From NCBI GenBank assembly GCA_016214145.1, contig JACRPA010000006.1:186001-250000 (forward strand): DNA of 64,000 bases. The letters are read 5' to 3'. This stretch comes from Rhodocyclales bacterium. Its GTDB lineage: Bacteria; Pseudomonadota; Gammaproteobacteria; Burkholderiales; Rhodocyclaceae. The notes below the pieces were generated by a model, which did no database searches, was not told the origin of the DNA, and saw nothing but the letters and a program-made list of their open reading frames with translations. A program made the position numbers and the translations under genes. Below are positions 54,211-63,601 of this stretch, piece after piece. How positions within the stretch are numbered: position 1 is the stretch's first letter; every line of letters begins with the position of its first letter.

Positions 54211-55737
54211 ATGGCGCACATCCGATTCGAGAACGTAACGGTTCAATACCCCATCTACAACGCGCACAGCCTGTCCCTGCGCAATCAGCTGGTTCGGATC
54301 GGGACCGGCGGCCGCCTGGCGAAGGAAAGCTCGAACATCGTCACCATCACCGCGCTGGACAGCGTGAGCTTCGAGCTGAACGAAGGCGATACCGTCGGCC
54401 TGGTCGGCCACAACGGCGCCGGCAAGACGACCCTGCTGCGCACCATGGCCGGCATCTATCCGCCGGTCGTCGGGGAGGTCCGGCGCCAGGGCAAGGTGTC
54501 CACCATCATCGAACTGGGCGCGGGCCTGGATGTCGAGCTGTCGGGCTACGAGAACATCGTGCGCATGGGCATGCTGCTCGGCTCCTCGCGGCGGGAAATG
54601 GAGGCGGCCATACCGAGCATAGAAGCGTTCACCGAGCTGGGCGATTTTCTGTCCATGCCCGTGCGAACCTACTCGTCCGGCATGATCATGCGGCTGATGT
54701 TCGCCGTCGGGACGGCCATCCGCCCGGAGATACTGCTGATCGACGAGATGTTCGGCACGGGCGACGCCGCCTTTCAGGAAAAAGCCCAGAGCCGCATGCA
54801 GGAGCTGATCAGCGCGGCCAAGATTTTCGTCTTTGCCAGCCATTCGCCGGAGCTGATCAAGAAATACTGCCGCCGCGTCTTTTCGCTCGAGCACGGTTCG
54901 CTGACGGAACTGAATGCGCCGGTCAGCGTGGCGGTTGCACGGCCCGGCCCGGATGCGCCCCCTCCCGCCGCCAGCCAGCCGGTTTCAGCGCCGCCCCCGA
55001 ATGCGGAGGAAAAGAGGCCGGGCGCCAATGCATTCGTTGCAAATCCGACCTACGCCCAGGACGGCCTGTATACCATCCATTGCGCCGACTTCATGAAGGA
55101 CGAACGCTTCGCCAGGGCCTATGCCGCCGGCGAGGCGACGGGATCCTGGAGCGGCGCCGCGGTGCATTGGCGGGTCTATGTGGCCTGCTGGCTTGCCGAG
55201 CGCGCCAGCAGCCTCGAAGGCGACCTGATCGAGTGCGGGGTCAATCGCGGGGGCATTTCCCGCGCCATTGTTTCGTATCTGGGCGCAAAATTGCAGGGCA
55301 GGCGCTTTTACCTGCTCGACACGTTCCAGGGCATTCCCGTCTCGATCCTTTCCGACCGCGAGATGCTGCATAACAAGTATTTCAAGGAGAACTACACGGA
55401 GTGCTACCAGGACGTGCTGAACACCTTCAGGGAATTTCCGCAGGTGTCGGTCGTCAGGGGGCTCGTGCCGGACACATTCGGCAGCGTCGATTCCGGGCGG
55501 TTCTGCTTTGCGCACATCGACATGAATAACGCGATCTCCGAAATAGCGGCCGCCGAATACCTGTGGCCAAGGCTGGCCGTGGGCGGATTCATGCTGCTCG
55601 ACGATTACGCCTGGGAGATCAATGTCGATCAGCGCCGGGCCTTCGACCGCTTTGCCGGGGAACGGGACATGACGGTGCTGGCCTTGCCGACGGGCCAGGG
55701 CCTGCTGATGAAAACCCGGGAGGCCGGGGAAGCCTAG
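54211..55737 (+). CDS. Fusion: polysaccharide ABC exporter ATPase plus TylF-type methyltransferase
   Basis: A 508-residue two-domain protein. Residues 1-240 are a Wzt-like ATPase: Walker A GHNGAGKT (66-73), signature YSSGMIMRL near 154, Walker B ILLIDEMFGTGDAAF, H-loop FASHSPE. A Pro/Ala-rich linker (about 245-270) leads to a TylF/MycF (macrocin O-methyltransferase) domain: GDLIECGVNRGGISRAIVSY, FYLLDTFQGIP, FAHIDMNNAISEIAAAEYLW, GGFMLLDDYAW. Wzt proteins that cap chains normally end in a sugar-binding domain; here a methyltransferase takes that place. No frameshift is needed. Confidence 0.92.
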   Translation: MAHIRFENVTVQYPIYNAHSLSLRNQLVRIGTGGRLAKESSNIVTITALDSVSFELNEGDTVGLVGHNGAGKTTLLRTMAGIYPPVVGEVRRQGKVSTIIELGAGLDVELSGYENIVRMGMLLGSSRREMEAAIPSIEAFTELGDFLSMPVRTYSSGMIMRLMFAVGTAIRPEILLIDEMFGTGDAAFQEKAQSRMQELISAAKIFVFASHSPELIKKYCRRVFSLEHGSLTELNAPVSVAVARPGPDAPPPAASQPVSAPPPNAEEKRPGANAFVANPTYAQDGLYTIHCADFMKDERFARAYAAGEATGSWSGAAVHWRVYVACWLAERASSLEGDLIECGVNRGGISRAIVSYLGAKLQGRRFYLLDTFQGIPVSILSDREMLHNKYFKENYTECYQDVLNTFREFPQVSVVRGLVPDTFGSVDSGRFCFAHIDMNNAISEIAAAEYLWPRLAVGGFMLLDDYAWEINVDQRRAFDRFAGERDMTVLALPTGQGLLMKTREAGEA

Positions 55738-55779
55738 GTCGAGGCATTTTCCAATTCACAGGCATTTGCGAGAGGTTGT

Positions 55780-56547
55780 ATGAAAGCTGTCATCCTTGCC
55801 GGGGGACTCGGCACACGCATCAGCGAAGAGTCCCACCTGAAGCCCAAGCCGATGATCGAGATCGGGGGCAAGCCCATTCTCTGGCACATCCTGAAGCTCT
55901 ATTCCTATTACGGAATCAACGATTTCGTGATCTGCCTGGGCTACAAGGGCTACATCATCAAGGAATACTTCGCCAACTATTTTCTCCACATGTCGGACGT
56001 CACCTTCGACATGGCCAGCAACCGCATGGAGGTGCACCAGCAATATGCCGAGCCCTGGCGCGTGACGATCGTCGATACGGGCGACGCCACCATGACCGGC
56101 GGGCGCCTGAAGCGGGTGAAGGAATACATCGGCGGCGAGACGTTCTGCTTCACCTACGGCGACGGCGTCTCGGACATCGACATCGGCAAGGCGATTGCCT
56201 TCCATCGCCGGCACGGGAAAACCGCCACCGTAACGGCCATCCAGCCGCCGGGCCGCTATGGCGCCCTGAATATCGATCGTGAAATCGTGCGCAGCTTCCA
56301 GGAGAAGCCGGCCGGAGACGGCTCCTGGATAAACGGGGGCTTCTTCGTGCTCGAGCCCGAAGCGCTCGACTATATCGAGGGAGACCAGACCAGCTGGGAA
56401 CTGCAGCCCCTGCAGCGGCTCGCGACCGAAGGCCAGTTGATGGCCTACGAACACCGCGGCTTCTGGCAGGCCATGGACACCCTGCGCGACAAAAACCACC
56501 TCGAAGAGTTGTGGAGCACCAACCCGCCCTGGAAAGTCTGGAAATGA
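55780..56547 (+). CDS. rfbF: Glucose-1-phosphate cytidylyltransferase
   Basis: A 255-residue nucleotidyltransferase making CDP-glucose from CTP and glucose-1-phosphate. The N-terminal [20 protein letters not shown] and [20 protein letters not shown] are diagnostic of RfbF. GAGAGG precedes the ATG. It overlaps rfbG by ATGA. First step of CDP-dideoxyhexose or CDP-6-deoxyhexose synthesis. Confidence 0.95.
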   Translation: MKAVILAGGLGTRISEESHLKPKPMIEIGGKPILWHILKLYSYYGINDFVICLGYKGYIIKEYFANYFLHMSDVTFDMASNRMEVHQQYAEPWRVTIVDTGDATMTGGRLKRVKEYIGGETFCFTYGDGVSDIDIGKAIAFHRRHGKTATVTAIQPPGRYGALNIDREIVRSFQEKPAGDGSWINGGFFVLEPEALDYIEGDQTSWELQPLQRLATEGQLMAYEHRGFWQAMDTLRDKNHLEELWSTNPPWKVWK

Positions 56548-57629
56548 AACCGGCTGCGGTTCCGGCGGGCTTCTGGCCGGGGAAGAGGGTGTTCGTCACG
56601 GGGCATACCGGCTTCAAGGGAGGCTGGCTGTCGCTGTGGCTGCAGAAGCTCGGCGCGGAAGTTCACGGCTATGCGCTCGCGCCGCCGACCGAGCCGAACC
56701 TGTTTTCCGTCGCGAGCGTCTCGACCGGCATGGCCGGCAGCACGATTGCCGACATCCGGGATGCCGACGAATTGTCCCGGGCCATGCGCGCCGCCCGGCC
56801 GGACATCGTTTTCCATCTGGCCGCCCAGCCGCTGGTGCGCTACTCCTACGCCGAGCCGGGCGAGACCTATGCCACCAACGTCATGGGCACGGTCAATCTG
56901 CTCGAAGCTGCGCGAAACACCCCCTCGGTCAAGTCGATCGTCGTCGTCACGAGCGACAAATGCTACGAGAACCGCGAATGGGTCTGGCCCTACCGCGAGG
57001 ACGAAGCCATGGGCGGCTACGATCCCTATTCCAGCAGCAAGGCCTGCGCCGAGATCGTGACCGCCGCGTACCGGCGTTCCTTTCTGGAGGCGGCAGGCGT
57101 TGGCGTCGCCAGCGCCCGGGCGGGGAATGTCATCGGCGGCGGCGACTGGGCGGCCGACCGCCTGCTGCCGGACTTCTTCCGGGCGCTGGATGCCGGGCAG
57201 CCGCTGGTGATACGCGCGCCCAACGCCGTGCGCCCCTGGCAGCATGTCCTGGAGCCGCTTTCCGGCTACCTCACGCTGGCCGAGCGCCTGTTCGCCGACC
57301 GCGCCGCCTTTGCGGAAGCGTGGAATTTCGGTCCCGCGGATGGCGACGCCCGTCCCGTCGGCTGGATCGTCGAGCAACTGACGGCCGCCCGGCAGGGCGC
57401 CTCTTGGCAGCTCGACAGGAATCCGCAGCTGCATGAAGCCAGCTACCTGAAACTCGACAGCAGCAAGGCGCGCGCGCGCCTGGGCTGGCAGCCCCGCTGG
57501 AATCTGCAAGCCGCGCTCGGAAAAACCATGGAATGGCATCAGGGCTGGCGCGACAGGCGCGACATGAAGGAATTCACCCTGGCGCAGATCGAGGCCTATC
57601 AGGCGGAAGAAGGGCATGTCTCGCTTTGA
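56544..57629 (+). CDS. rfbG: CDP-glucose 4,6-dehydratase
   Basis: A 361-residue extended SDR that converts CDP-glucose to CDP-4-keto-6-deoxyglucose. [19 protein letters not shown] is the NAD motif, [19 protein letters not shown] and [12 protein letters not shown] hold the catalytic Tyr/Lys, and [19 protein letters not shown] is characteristic. The start at 56544 overlaps the rfbF stop. The 3,5-epimerase gene overlaps its end by 14 bp. Confidence 0.95.
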   Translation: MKPAAVPAGFWPGKRVFVTGHTGFKGGWLSLWLQKLGAEVHGYALAPPTEPNLFSVASVSTGMAGSTIADIRDADELSRAMRAARPDIVFHLAAQPLVRYSYAEPGETYATNVMGTVNLLEAARNTPSVKSIVVVTSDKCYENREWVWPYREDEAMGGYDPYSSSKACAEIVTAAYRRSFLEAAGVGVASARAGNVIGGGDWAADRLLPDFFRALDAGQPLVIRAPNAVRPWQHVLEPLSGYLTLAERLFADRAAFAEAWNFGPADGDARPVGWIVEQLTAARQGASWQLDRNPQLHEASYLKLDSSKARARLGWQPRWNLQAALGKTMEWHQGWRDRRDMKEFTLAQIEAYQAEEGHVSL

Positions 57630-58179
57630 AATAATCGATACGCCGATAGCCGGCCTGAAAGTTGTCCAGCGCAAGCCGATTCGGGATGCGCGCGGCTATT
57701 TCAGCCGCTTCTTCTGCGCCGAGGAATTCCGCCAGGCCGGACTGGGCAGCGCCATCTCGCAGATCAACCATTCATACTCGAAAAATGCCGGGACGGTGCG
57801 CGGCATGCATTTCCAGATGCCGCCCCATGCCGAAAGGAAATTCGTCAGCTGCATTCGCGGGGAGATTTTCGATGTCGCCGTGGACCTGCGCAGGAACTCG
57901 CCGACGTTCCTGCAATGGCACGGCGAGCTGCTGTCGGCCGAGAACCAGCGCAGCCTGCTCATCCCGGAAGGCTTCGCGCACGGCTTCCAGACCCTGGCCG
58001 ACGATTGCGAACTGCTCTACCTGGTCTCGGCCGCCTACGAACCCACGGCGGAAAAGGGATTGAATGCAGCCGACCCCCTCCTGAAAATCAAATGGCCGCT
58101 GCCCATCACCGAGATGTCGGACAAGGACCGCAACAATGCCGCTTTGTCCTCTGGGTATAGCGGGATAGCTCTCGATTAA
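57616..58179 (+). CDS. dTDP-4-dehydrorhamnose 3,5-epimerase family protein (RfbC-like cupin)
   Basis: A 187-residue cupin of the RmlC family: GYFSRFFCAEEF, NHSYSKNAGTVRGMHFQ with the conserved His, and RSLLIPEGFAHGFQTL. In this operon its substrate is probably CDP-4-keto-6-deoxyglucose rather than the dTDP sugar, since no dTDP enzymes are present. No reductase or RfbH dehydratase for the last step follows directly, so the final sugar is unknown. Confidence 0.9.
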   Translation: MSRFEIIDTPIAGLKVVQRKPIRDARGYFSRFFCAEEFRQAGLGSAISQINHSYSKNAGTVRGMHFQMPPHAERKFVSCIRGEIFDVAVDLRRNSPTFLQWHGELLSAENQRSLLIPEGFAHGFQTLADDCELLYLVSAAYEPTAEKGLNAADPLLKIKWPLPITEMSDKDRNNAALSSGYSGIALD

Positions 58180-58419
58180 TAAGCTGGCAACGTTACGCAG
58201 CGGGAAATTTTCTGTTAATAGCCGCGTCGCCATTTTATGGCGAACATTCCTACTCGCCCTCTGATAGCTGCGCTTTAACGATAGGCCAGATACGTGCCGA
58301 AGCGTTTCCGCAGCATTACACAGACTCCGCTCGTTTACCCGAAAGGGAGAAATGTACTAAGCAAAGCTCGGCTCATCTCGCCTTGGGATTGAACCTTGGC
58401 TTCTTCGAGCTGAGATAAA

Positions 58420-59262
58420 ATGCCCGTCAGAATTCCCAAGAAAACCGTGATGCTTAAAAATAAATTGCATGTTGTATTGATTGCGCTGATTGCGTTTTAC
58501 AGTGTCATTTCTGCGCATGCAAAAGAAATAGACCTGTTTGTAATGGCGGGTCAATCAAACATGATGGGTTATGGAGGGGATGCCAGTTTTTATCCTGCCG
58601 ATTCTGAAAAACTGGATGGTTTGATCGGGTTTTACTGGATTGCGCCCGGGATTAGTTCATCAAAGGGCATGTGGACGCATATGCAACCTCAGGCGGGATT
58701 GTTCCGCAAGGGGCATTTCGGCCTTGAAGTGTCGTTTGCCCGCGGTTTGGTTCGGGCTGGCATCCGGCCATACATTTTTAAGTATTCCCTCGGTTCGACG
58801 AGCCTAGCAAAGAACTGGCTGGCACCTGGCCAGCACGGACTCTATGACGATATGGTTGCCGAATTGCGGAAGGCCATCCTGCTCCAGGAAAAGCTCGGGA
58901 ACAAGGTGAAGATACGGGCGCTGATATGGATACAGGGCGAGAGCGATGCGGAGACGAGCGAAATGGCCCATGAGTATCGCAATAGGCTCAACAAACTGCT
59001 AAGGAACTTCAGGGAGCGTGTAGTAAAAAATCCAAGACTGCCAATCGTCCTGGGCCTTGATGAACAACACCCATGGGTCAAGGTGAATCCTGTTGTTGTT
59101 GAATCGCAGAAACAGATAGTGGCTGCTGAGGCCTGTCAGACTTTCACTTCGATGGTCGGATTGCAGAAGGCTGATGTCTCCCACCTGGCTCCGGCCGGCC
59201 TTGTGGCACATGGAAAATTGGTTCTAGAGGCTTACCTTAAACTCAGCGGCAAATGCATTTAG
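58420..59262 (+). CDS. Secreted SGNH carbohydrate acetylesterase (SASA family)
   Basis: A 280-residue exported esterase. A signal peptide ends at SAHA-KE (residues 31-34); ATG 58450 is an alternative start. Block I is FVMAGQSNMMGYGG (nucleophile Ser), then WIQGESDAET and the catalytic pair in DVSHLAPAG. The family removes acetyl groups from sugars such as sialic acid or xylan. It is the first gene of the AT-richer block and is preceded by a 240-bp gap without recognisable features. Confidence 0.85.
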   Translation: MPVRIPKKTVMLKNKLHVVLIALIAFYSVISAHAKEIDLFVMAGQSNMMGYGGDASFYPADSEKLDGLIGFYWIAPGISSSKGMWTHMQPQAGLFRKGHFGLEVSFARGLVRAGIRPYIFKYSLGSTSLAKNWLAPGQHGLYDDMVAELRKAILLQEKLGNKVKIRALIWIQGESDAETSEMAHEYRNRLNKLLRNFRERVVKNPRLPIVLGLDEQHPWVKVNPVVVESQKQIVAAEACQTFTSMVGLQKADVSHLAPAGLVAHGKLVLEAYLKLSGKCI

Positions 59263-59299
59263 ACATCTTCAATTCTCATCCGATCCGGGCGTCTCGGTC

Positions 59300-60700
59300 A
59301 TGACCATCACCTCATGGAGCTTTATCGCCTTCGTGGCGATGGCGGCTCTTGTATCCAATCTCGCGTCCGGAAATTGGCGTGCCCGCGTACTGTTCCCGAC
59401 CACTACGCTACTTTTTATTGTTCTGGTAATGCCTAGCATGCTAGCCGTGTCGGCGCTGCTGGGATTTGTCGGACTTATCTGGCTGGCTACCGAGCTTACT
59501 TATAGGCTGCGGGCACGCACCCCGCTGATACTGATCCTGGCAGTAATCTTGGCCATATTCGGTTGGATGAAGGCGTATGAGTTCCTGGCTTTTCTGCCTT
59601 TTGCGAGCCAGGTGCCAGTAGTGATTGGCCTGTCCTACATTCTGATTCGTGCATTGCAGCTACTGATCGATATGGCAGAGACGCCTTCGCTCCGTCCGGG
59701 TCTCTTGCCCCTGTTCAGCTTTTTGACTTCTTGGCCCTGCCTGATTTCCGGCCCGATCCAGCGTTTTCAGGATTTCCATGAGCAACTGGAGTCAATTGGA
59801 ACCTTCAAGCTTAGCGAAGAGGTGTTCGTAGCTGCCGCCCACAGAATGGCCAAGGGTTATTTCATGGTTCTGGTGCTGGCTGACATGTTCAAGCATCTAT
59901 GGACTGGCCTCGAGGGCATCGCGCTTGGCAATGCCAATCCGCTTGCTCTTGCAGGTGCGCAGGGGGCTTTTCTGGCGCATCTGTTTTTCGATTTTGCAGG
60001 CTACACACACATCGTCATAGGTGCTGCGTATGTCTTCGGATTCCGTCTGCCTGAAAACTTCGACCGCCCTTGGCAGTCGAAAAGCTTTCTGGAATTCTGG
60101 GGCCGGTGGCATATGACCATGTCCAACTGGTTCAAGACGTACGTTTTCAACTCGCTGCTCATGCAGCTGGTCAAACGTTGGCCTAGCTCGAAGCTAACGA
60201 GCTTTCATGGCGTAGCGGCTTTCTTCCTAACTTTCTTCCTTGTTGGCCTCTGGCATGGAACCACATGGGCGTATGTGATTTGCGGACTCCTGCTCGGTGT
60301 AGGTGCCAGCGCAAACCAGTTGTACCGGATTGCGCTGCGGAGTTGGTTGGGGAAGAGTCGGATGCATGAACTCTCGGCAAAGCAAACATACATTCTGGCT
60401 TCCGCAGCACTTACCTTTACATATATTTGCTTTAGCGTGTCTCCGCTTTGGCTGAGCTATGAACAGATCCGACTCGTTGCCAAAAGTTACGGTTTAATCG
60501 GCTTGATTCTGGCCCAAGGCGGCTTGTTTTTGATGATGCTTACTGTCCTTCCCATCATCCAAAGGAGTTCATTTGCCATCCCCATTTCAGGGGCAACCTG
60601 GTGGCGTCCGTTGCAGATAGGGTTGTTATGCGCCGTTATTGATGCCTACACATTCCTGTTCCCTGCATTTGGCGGTGCGTTTTTCTACGAGCGGTTTTAA
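59300..60700 (+). CDS. MBOAT family O-acyltransferase (AlgI-like)
   Basis: A 466-residue membrane-bound O-acyltransferase with many helices. FWGRWHMTMSNWFKTYVF and the catalytic His region FFLVGLWHGTTWAYVICG are diagnostic. AlgI-type proteins pass acetyl groups across the membrane for alginate or other polysaccharides. The next gene shares a base with its stop and encodes an SGNH partner, the usual AlgI/AlgJ pairing. Confidence 0.92.
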   Translation: MTITSWSFIAFVAMAALVSNLASGNWRARVLFPTTTLLFIVLVMPSMLAVSALLGFVGLIWLATELTYRLRARTPLILILAVILAIFGWMKAYEFLAFLPFASQVPVVIGLSYILIRALQLLIDMAETPSLRPGLLPLFSFLTSWPCLISGPIQRFQDFHEQLESIGTFKLSEEVFVAAAHRMAKGYFMVLVLADMFKHLWTGLEGIALGNANPLALAGAQGAFLAHLFFDFAGYTHIVIGAAYVFGFRLPENFDRPWQSKSFLEFWGRWHMTMSNWFKTYVFNSLLMQLVKRWPSSKLTSFHGVAAFFLTFFLVGLWHGTTWAYVICGLLLGVGASANQLYRIALRSWLGKSRMHELSAKQTYILASAALTFTYICFSVSPLWLSYEQIRLVAKSYGLIGLILAQGGLFLMMLTVLPIIQRSSFAIPISGATWWRPLQIGLLCAVIDAYTFLFPAFGGAFFYERF

Positions 60701-61821
60701 TGAAACACCTCAGTCTCGCCCTAATTGTCGCCGCGCTTGTTTCGCTCCTGATACAGGGGGCGATCGTAATCATGGTTGGTCGGCCAGCAGCTCCTTGGCC
60801 GGTTGAGGTGCTGAGCCATCCGAGGGTGAGTTTTGCAGAAGAGGCTCGGCGAGCAATATTTTTCACTCCAGATTTGGCCAAGACCGAGCGCTCAATGATT
60901 GCCATTGTTGGTGCTTCTGCAGCACAAGAGGGGTTTCAACCTGCCATAGCCAAGGCAGAGGCACCTGATCTTCTAATCCATAACCTCTCCATGGGGGGGG
61001 CAAATATCACCGAGACAGATCAGATTATTGATATTGCAATCAAAGCAACCCCATCGCAGATTGTCCAACGGTCGGTACTGGTTCTTGCGGTCAGTTACCC
61101 CATGTTTGTTCCCGATAGCAAAAGATGGAGTGACCCCGTTTTTGTTCCTCCCGATGCAATTGCGGAGGGGAAGATTATTTCTGATATTCAGCGCGAAGCA
61201 ATGCGCTGCAGCAGCATCTGCGACCCGTCAAGCTTGTTGTTTAAATACGCGCCGGAATGGTTGATTTCCCTTTCCAGGGATCGTTACGCCTTAAATCTTC
61301 GCTTGGTGCCACGTTTGCCGGCACATATAACTGACCCCATTCTTAAATGGAATCTGTGGCGCTACGATCCAAGGAGAAAGCTTGAATCCAAGCGAGCAAA
61401 GAAGTCACCGGGGAATGCGTCACCAGCGCCAGACGAACCCTTTTTGGTCATAGCCCATCGGCAAATGGATTTTTTGACCAAGTACATGGGACAACCTGAG
61501 GGCGTGCTCCAGGAGGAACAATTTGATAAGTTGAGAATGCTCATCGACAAAGCCAAGGGCGTCGGTTTTCACGTTGTTGTCGTGGATATGCCGCTGCCAT
61601 CGTGGCATAGGCAAAATAGCCCGTTTTTTGCGCCCTATGAAACTAAACTCCGGGACGTCCTTGCGAGCTATACAAGTGCAGGAACGATCGATTTTGTGAG
61701 CCTGGTTGATGCCATTCCTGATGATGAATTCAGAGACAGCATCCATCCCAATGCAGAAGCGGCCAGTCACTGGGCAAGGATACTTATTGAACGACTACGC
61801 GTATTACATCGTTTTGATTGA
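60700..61821 (+). CDS. AlgJ/AlgX-like SGNH acyltransferase partner
   Basis: A 373-residue protein with an N-terminal membrane anchor (LALIVAALVSLLIQGAIVIM) and a periplasmic SGNH-like domain. Block I is weak (IAIVGASAAQEGF with Ser), a middle Asn-containing NLSMGGANI follows, and the Asp-His pair is DSIHPNAEAASHW. It should take acetyl from the MBOAT partner and place it on a polymer. Start ATG uses the last base of the MBOAT stop. Confidence 0.8.
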   Translation: MKHLSLALIVAALVSLLIQGAIVIMVGRPAAPWPVEVLSHPRVSFAEEARRAIFFTPDLAKTERSMIAIVGASAAQEGFQPAIAKAEAPDLLIHNLSMGGANITETDQIIDIAIKATPSQIVQRSVLVLAVSYPMFVPDSKRWSDPVFVPPDAIAEGKIISDIQREAMRCSSICDPSSLLFKYAPEWLISLSRDRYALNLRLVPRLPAHITDPILKWNLWRYDPRRKLESKRAKKSPGNASPAPDEPFLVIAHRQMDFLTKYMGQPEGVLQEEQFDKLRMLIDKAKGVGFHVVVVDMPLPSWHRQNSPFFAPYETKLRDVLASYTSAGTIDFVSLVDAIPDDEFRDSIHPNAEAASHWARILIERLRVLHRFD

Positions 61822-61898
61822 TTAGGCGGCTAAGAGAGAAGCTGGAAACCTGCCCGGCCAAGAAGAATCCGAGCCAGACGGGTTGGTAATTTGTTGCG

Positions 61899-62840
61899 TC
61901 ATTCTGGCTTTTCCGCAATGACAACGCAGGAAATTGTTGCGGATTTTCTTTCCGCCTTCTCCAAGGAATAGCCTGTAGCCGGGCAGCAGTGCGTTTCCGT
62001 GATTCTGAATCCGGCAGCATCGATTAAGTTCCAGACCTCCGCGGGCTTTCGTAGCAGATATATATGATCAGGGGCAGGGCTATTAATCGGCATATTGACG
62101 AACAGGCGGCCTCCAGGACGCATGACATCAAAGATGCATGAGAGCGCAGTTTGCGGTGATTCCAAATGTTCCAGCACCTCCGAAATAACCACGCTGTCAA
62201 AGGCAGGGGGATCCGTATTGAATCTGATTTGAATGTCACGCAACGAAAGCTCCGCCTTCTTGCGCGTCTCTAGAAAATCCAATATTGCAGCTGTCTTGGC
62301 TATGCTGGTTTGACTGACATCCCAACCAGAAACCGATTTGCAGCGATTGTCATTGATCGCCTGGTATAGCCAGAGACCATGCCCGGGGCCAATTTCCAAA
62401 TGGTCGTAGTCCGCAACATTCTTTGGAAGAAATGCTGTCACGTAGAGGTAAAACGCGCGCGCGTGATTGGCCCAGAGCGCCTGAGACATTAGCAGGCCGT
62501 TAATGTAGCGGCCCATAAAGCCCGGATTGTTGTACACCTCATCTAAAACATTCTGGAATTTTGTGCGCCTATAGGAACCTGTTCGTCTAAAATGCAGTTC
62601 TTCTTCGACAAGCTGCTCGCATGTCCAGCGATAGTCTTCCGCCATGCAATCAAGATGGTCGCCCGCTATTCGCGTTATGAGTTCTGCCAGGTCGTCGATA
62701 ACCCGAGTCTCATCGTCGCTGAGCGTTTTGGTGGCTTTGTCGAGAAACCCCTTGTGCTCCGGCCAGATGGACAAGACTTTGTTGGCCAGGCACCCCCAAT
62801 TGGCCATGGATTGCTGACTAGTTGTTGCTGTTGTAGTCAT
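61899..62840 (-). CDS. SAM-dependent methyltransferase (class I)
   Basis: A 313-residue protein on the opposite strand to the locus. An N-terminal helical part (about 130 residues) is followed by a Rossmann methyltransferase: YDHLEIGPGHGLWLYQAI, SVSGWDVSQTSIAKTA, FDSVVISEVLEHLESP and MRPGGRLFVNMPI. The ATG at 62840 was chosen because longer forms overlap the divergent acyl carrier gene. Its role may be methylation of a polyketide-like or acyl intermediate, given the ACP next to it; this is inference. Confidence 0.85.
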   Translation of the reverse strand: MTTTATTSQQSMANWGCLANKVLSIWPEHKGFLDKATKTLSDDETRVIDDLAELITRIAGDHLDCMAEDYRWTCEQLVEEELHFRRTGSYRRTKFQNVLDEVYNNPGFMGRYINGLLMSQALWANHARAFYLYVTAFLPKNVADYDHLEIGPGHGLWLYQAINDNRCKSVSGWDVSQTSIAKTAAILDFLETRKKAELSLRDIQIRFNTDPPAFDSVVISEVLEHLESPQTALSCIFDVMRPGGRLFVNMPINSPAPDHIYLLRKPAEVWNLIDAAGFRITETHCCPATGYSLEKAERKSATISCVVIAEKPE

Positions 62841-62907
62841 CTGATTTGAGTCGCTGCTTATTTGGCAGTGGTGATTGTCCGGACATACCAATGATTTGGA
62901 GAACAAC

Positions 62908-63159
62908 TTGACCGAGGAACAAGTTTTTGAACATCTGACCCCCATATTCAGGGATGTGTTTGATGATGACGATCTCATCCCAACGGCGGAAACGACCGCC
63001 GCGGATGTTCCTGAATGGGATAGTCTCAGTCATATCAGGTTGATCGTTTCAGTAGAGCAGCATTTTAAAATCAAATTCACTACCGCAGAAGTTTCGAGTT
63101 TTGTGAATGTCGGGCATTTTGTGCGGACGATTCACGCAAAAGTTCTTGCTCATGGCTGA
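62908..63159 (+). CDS. Acyl carrier protein
   Basis: An 83-residue carrier protein. The phosphopantetheine Ser is in EWDSLSHIRLIVSVEQHF. The TTG at 62908 is chosen because GGAG lies 6 bp upstream; no ATG is available. It overlaps the next gene by 8 bp. Together with MaoC and SDR genes it forms a mini fatty-acid-like cassette probably supplying an unusual acyl group. Confidence 0.88.
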   Translation: MTEEQVFEHLTPIFRDVFDDDDLIPTAETTAADVPEWDSLSHIRLIVSVEQHFKIKFTTAEVSSFVNVGHFVRTIHAKVLAHG

Positions 63160-63601
63160 CACCGAAAGTTCGTCGCATCCGACAGAAGAGCTTGAAGGAT
63201 TCAAGCTGGGGGACAGGTTTGAATTCGAATTCTGTATCAGCGATGACCATCAGCGAATATTTGCCGAGCTCTCGGGCGACCACAACCCCATCCATTTGGA
63301 CGCGGAATATGCCAGGATTCATGGGTATGAGGGGCCGGTTGTTTATGGGGGGCTCATCATTGGGAAAATATCTCAACTCATCGGGATGATGGTACCCGGA
63401 AGATCCGGCCTCTGGGCTGGATTAAAAATTGATTTTCATAGGCCACTTTACCTGAACCAAACCGCCCTATTGTCTTCCGAGGTGTCGCATATTTCCGCGG
63501 GTACGAGAAGTCTGATGCTTAAGGTTCGCATCTCCACGAGTGGCAGGCTTGTAGCGGCTGGAACCGCGATGACCACGCTCCATTCCAAGCACGAACAATG
63601 A
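63152..63601 (+). CDS. MaoC-like (R)-hydratase
   Basis: A 149-residue hot-dog protein. The hydratase motif is FAELSGDHNPIHLDAEYA, with catalytic Asp and His, followed by GPVVYGGLIIGKIS. It would hydrate or dehydrate an acyl-ACP or acyl-CoA intermediate. Start overlaps the ACP gene and its stop overlaps the SDR start (ATGA), so three genes are coupled. Confidence 0.9.
   Translation: MADTESSSHPTEELEGFKLGDRFEFEFCISDDHQRIFAELSGDHNPIHLDAEYARIHGYEGPVVYGGLIIGKISQLIGMMVPGRSGLWAGLKIDFHRPLYLNQTALLSSEVSHISAGTRSLMLKVRISTSGRLVAAGTAMTTLHSKHEQ

Noticed and set aside
58180-58419. Possible gene remnant between the RmlC-like gene and the esterase
   Set aside because: No reading frame with a recognisable protein and no clear repeat. 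Only a shift toward lower GC is seen.
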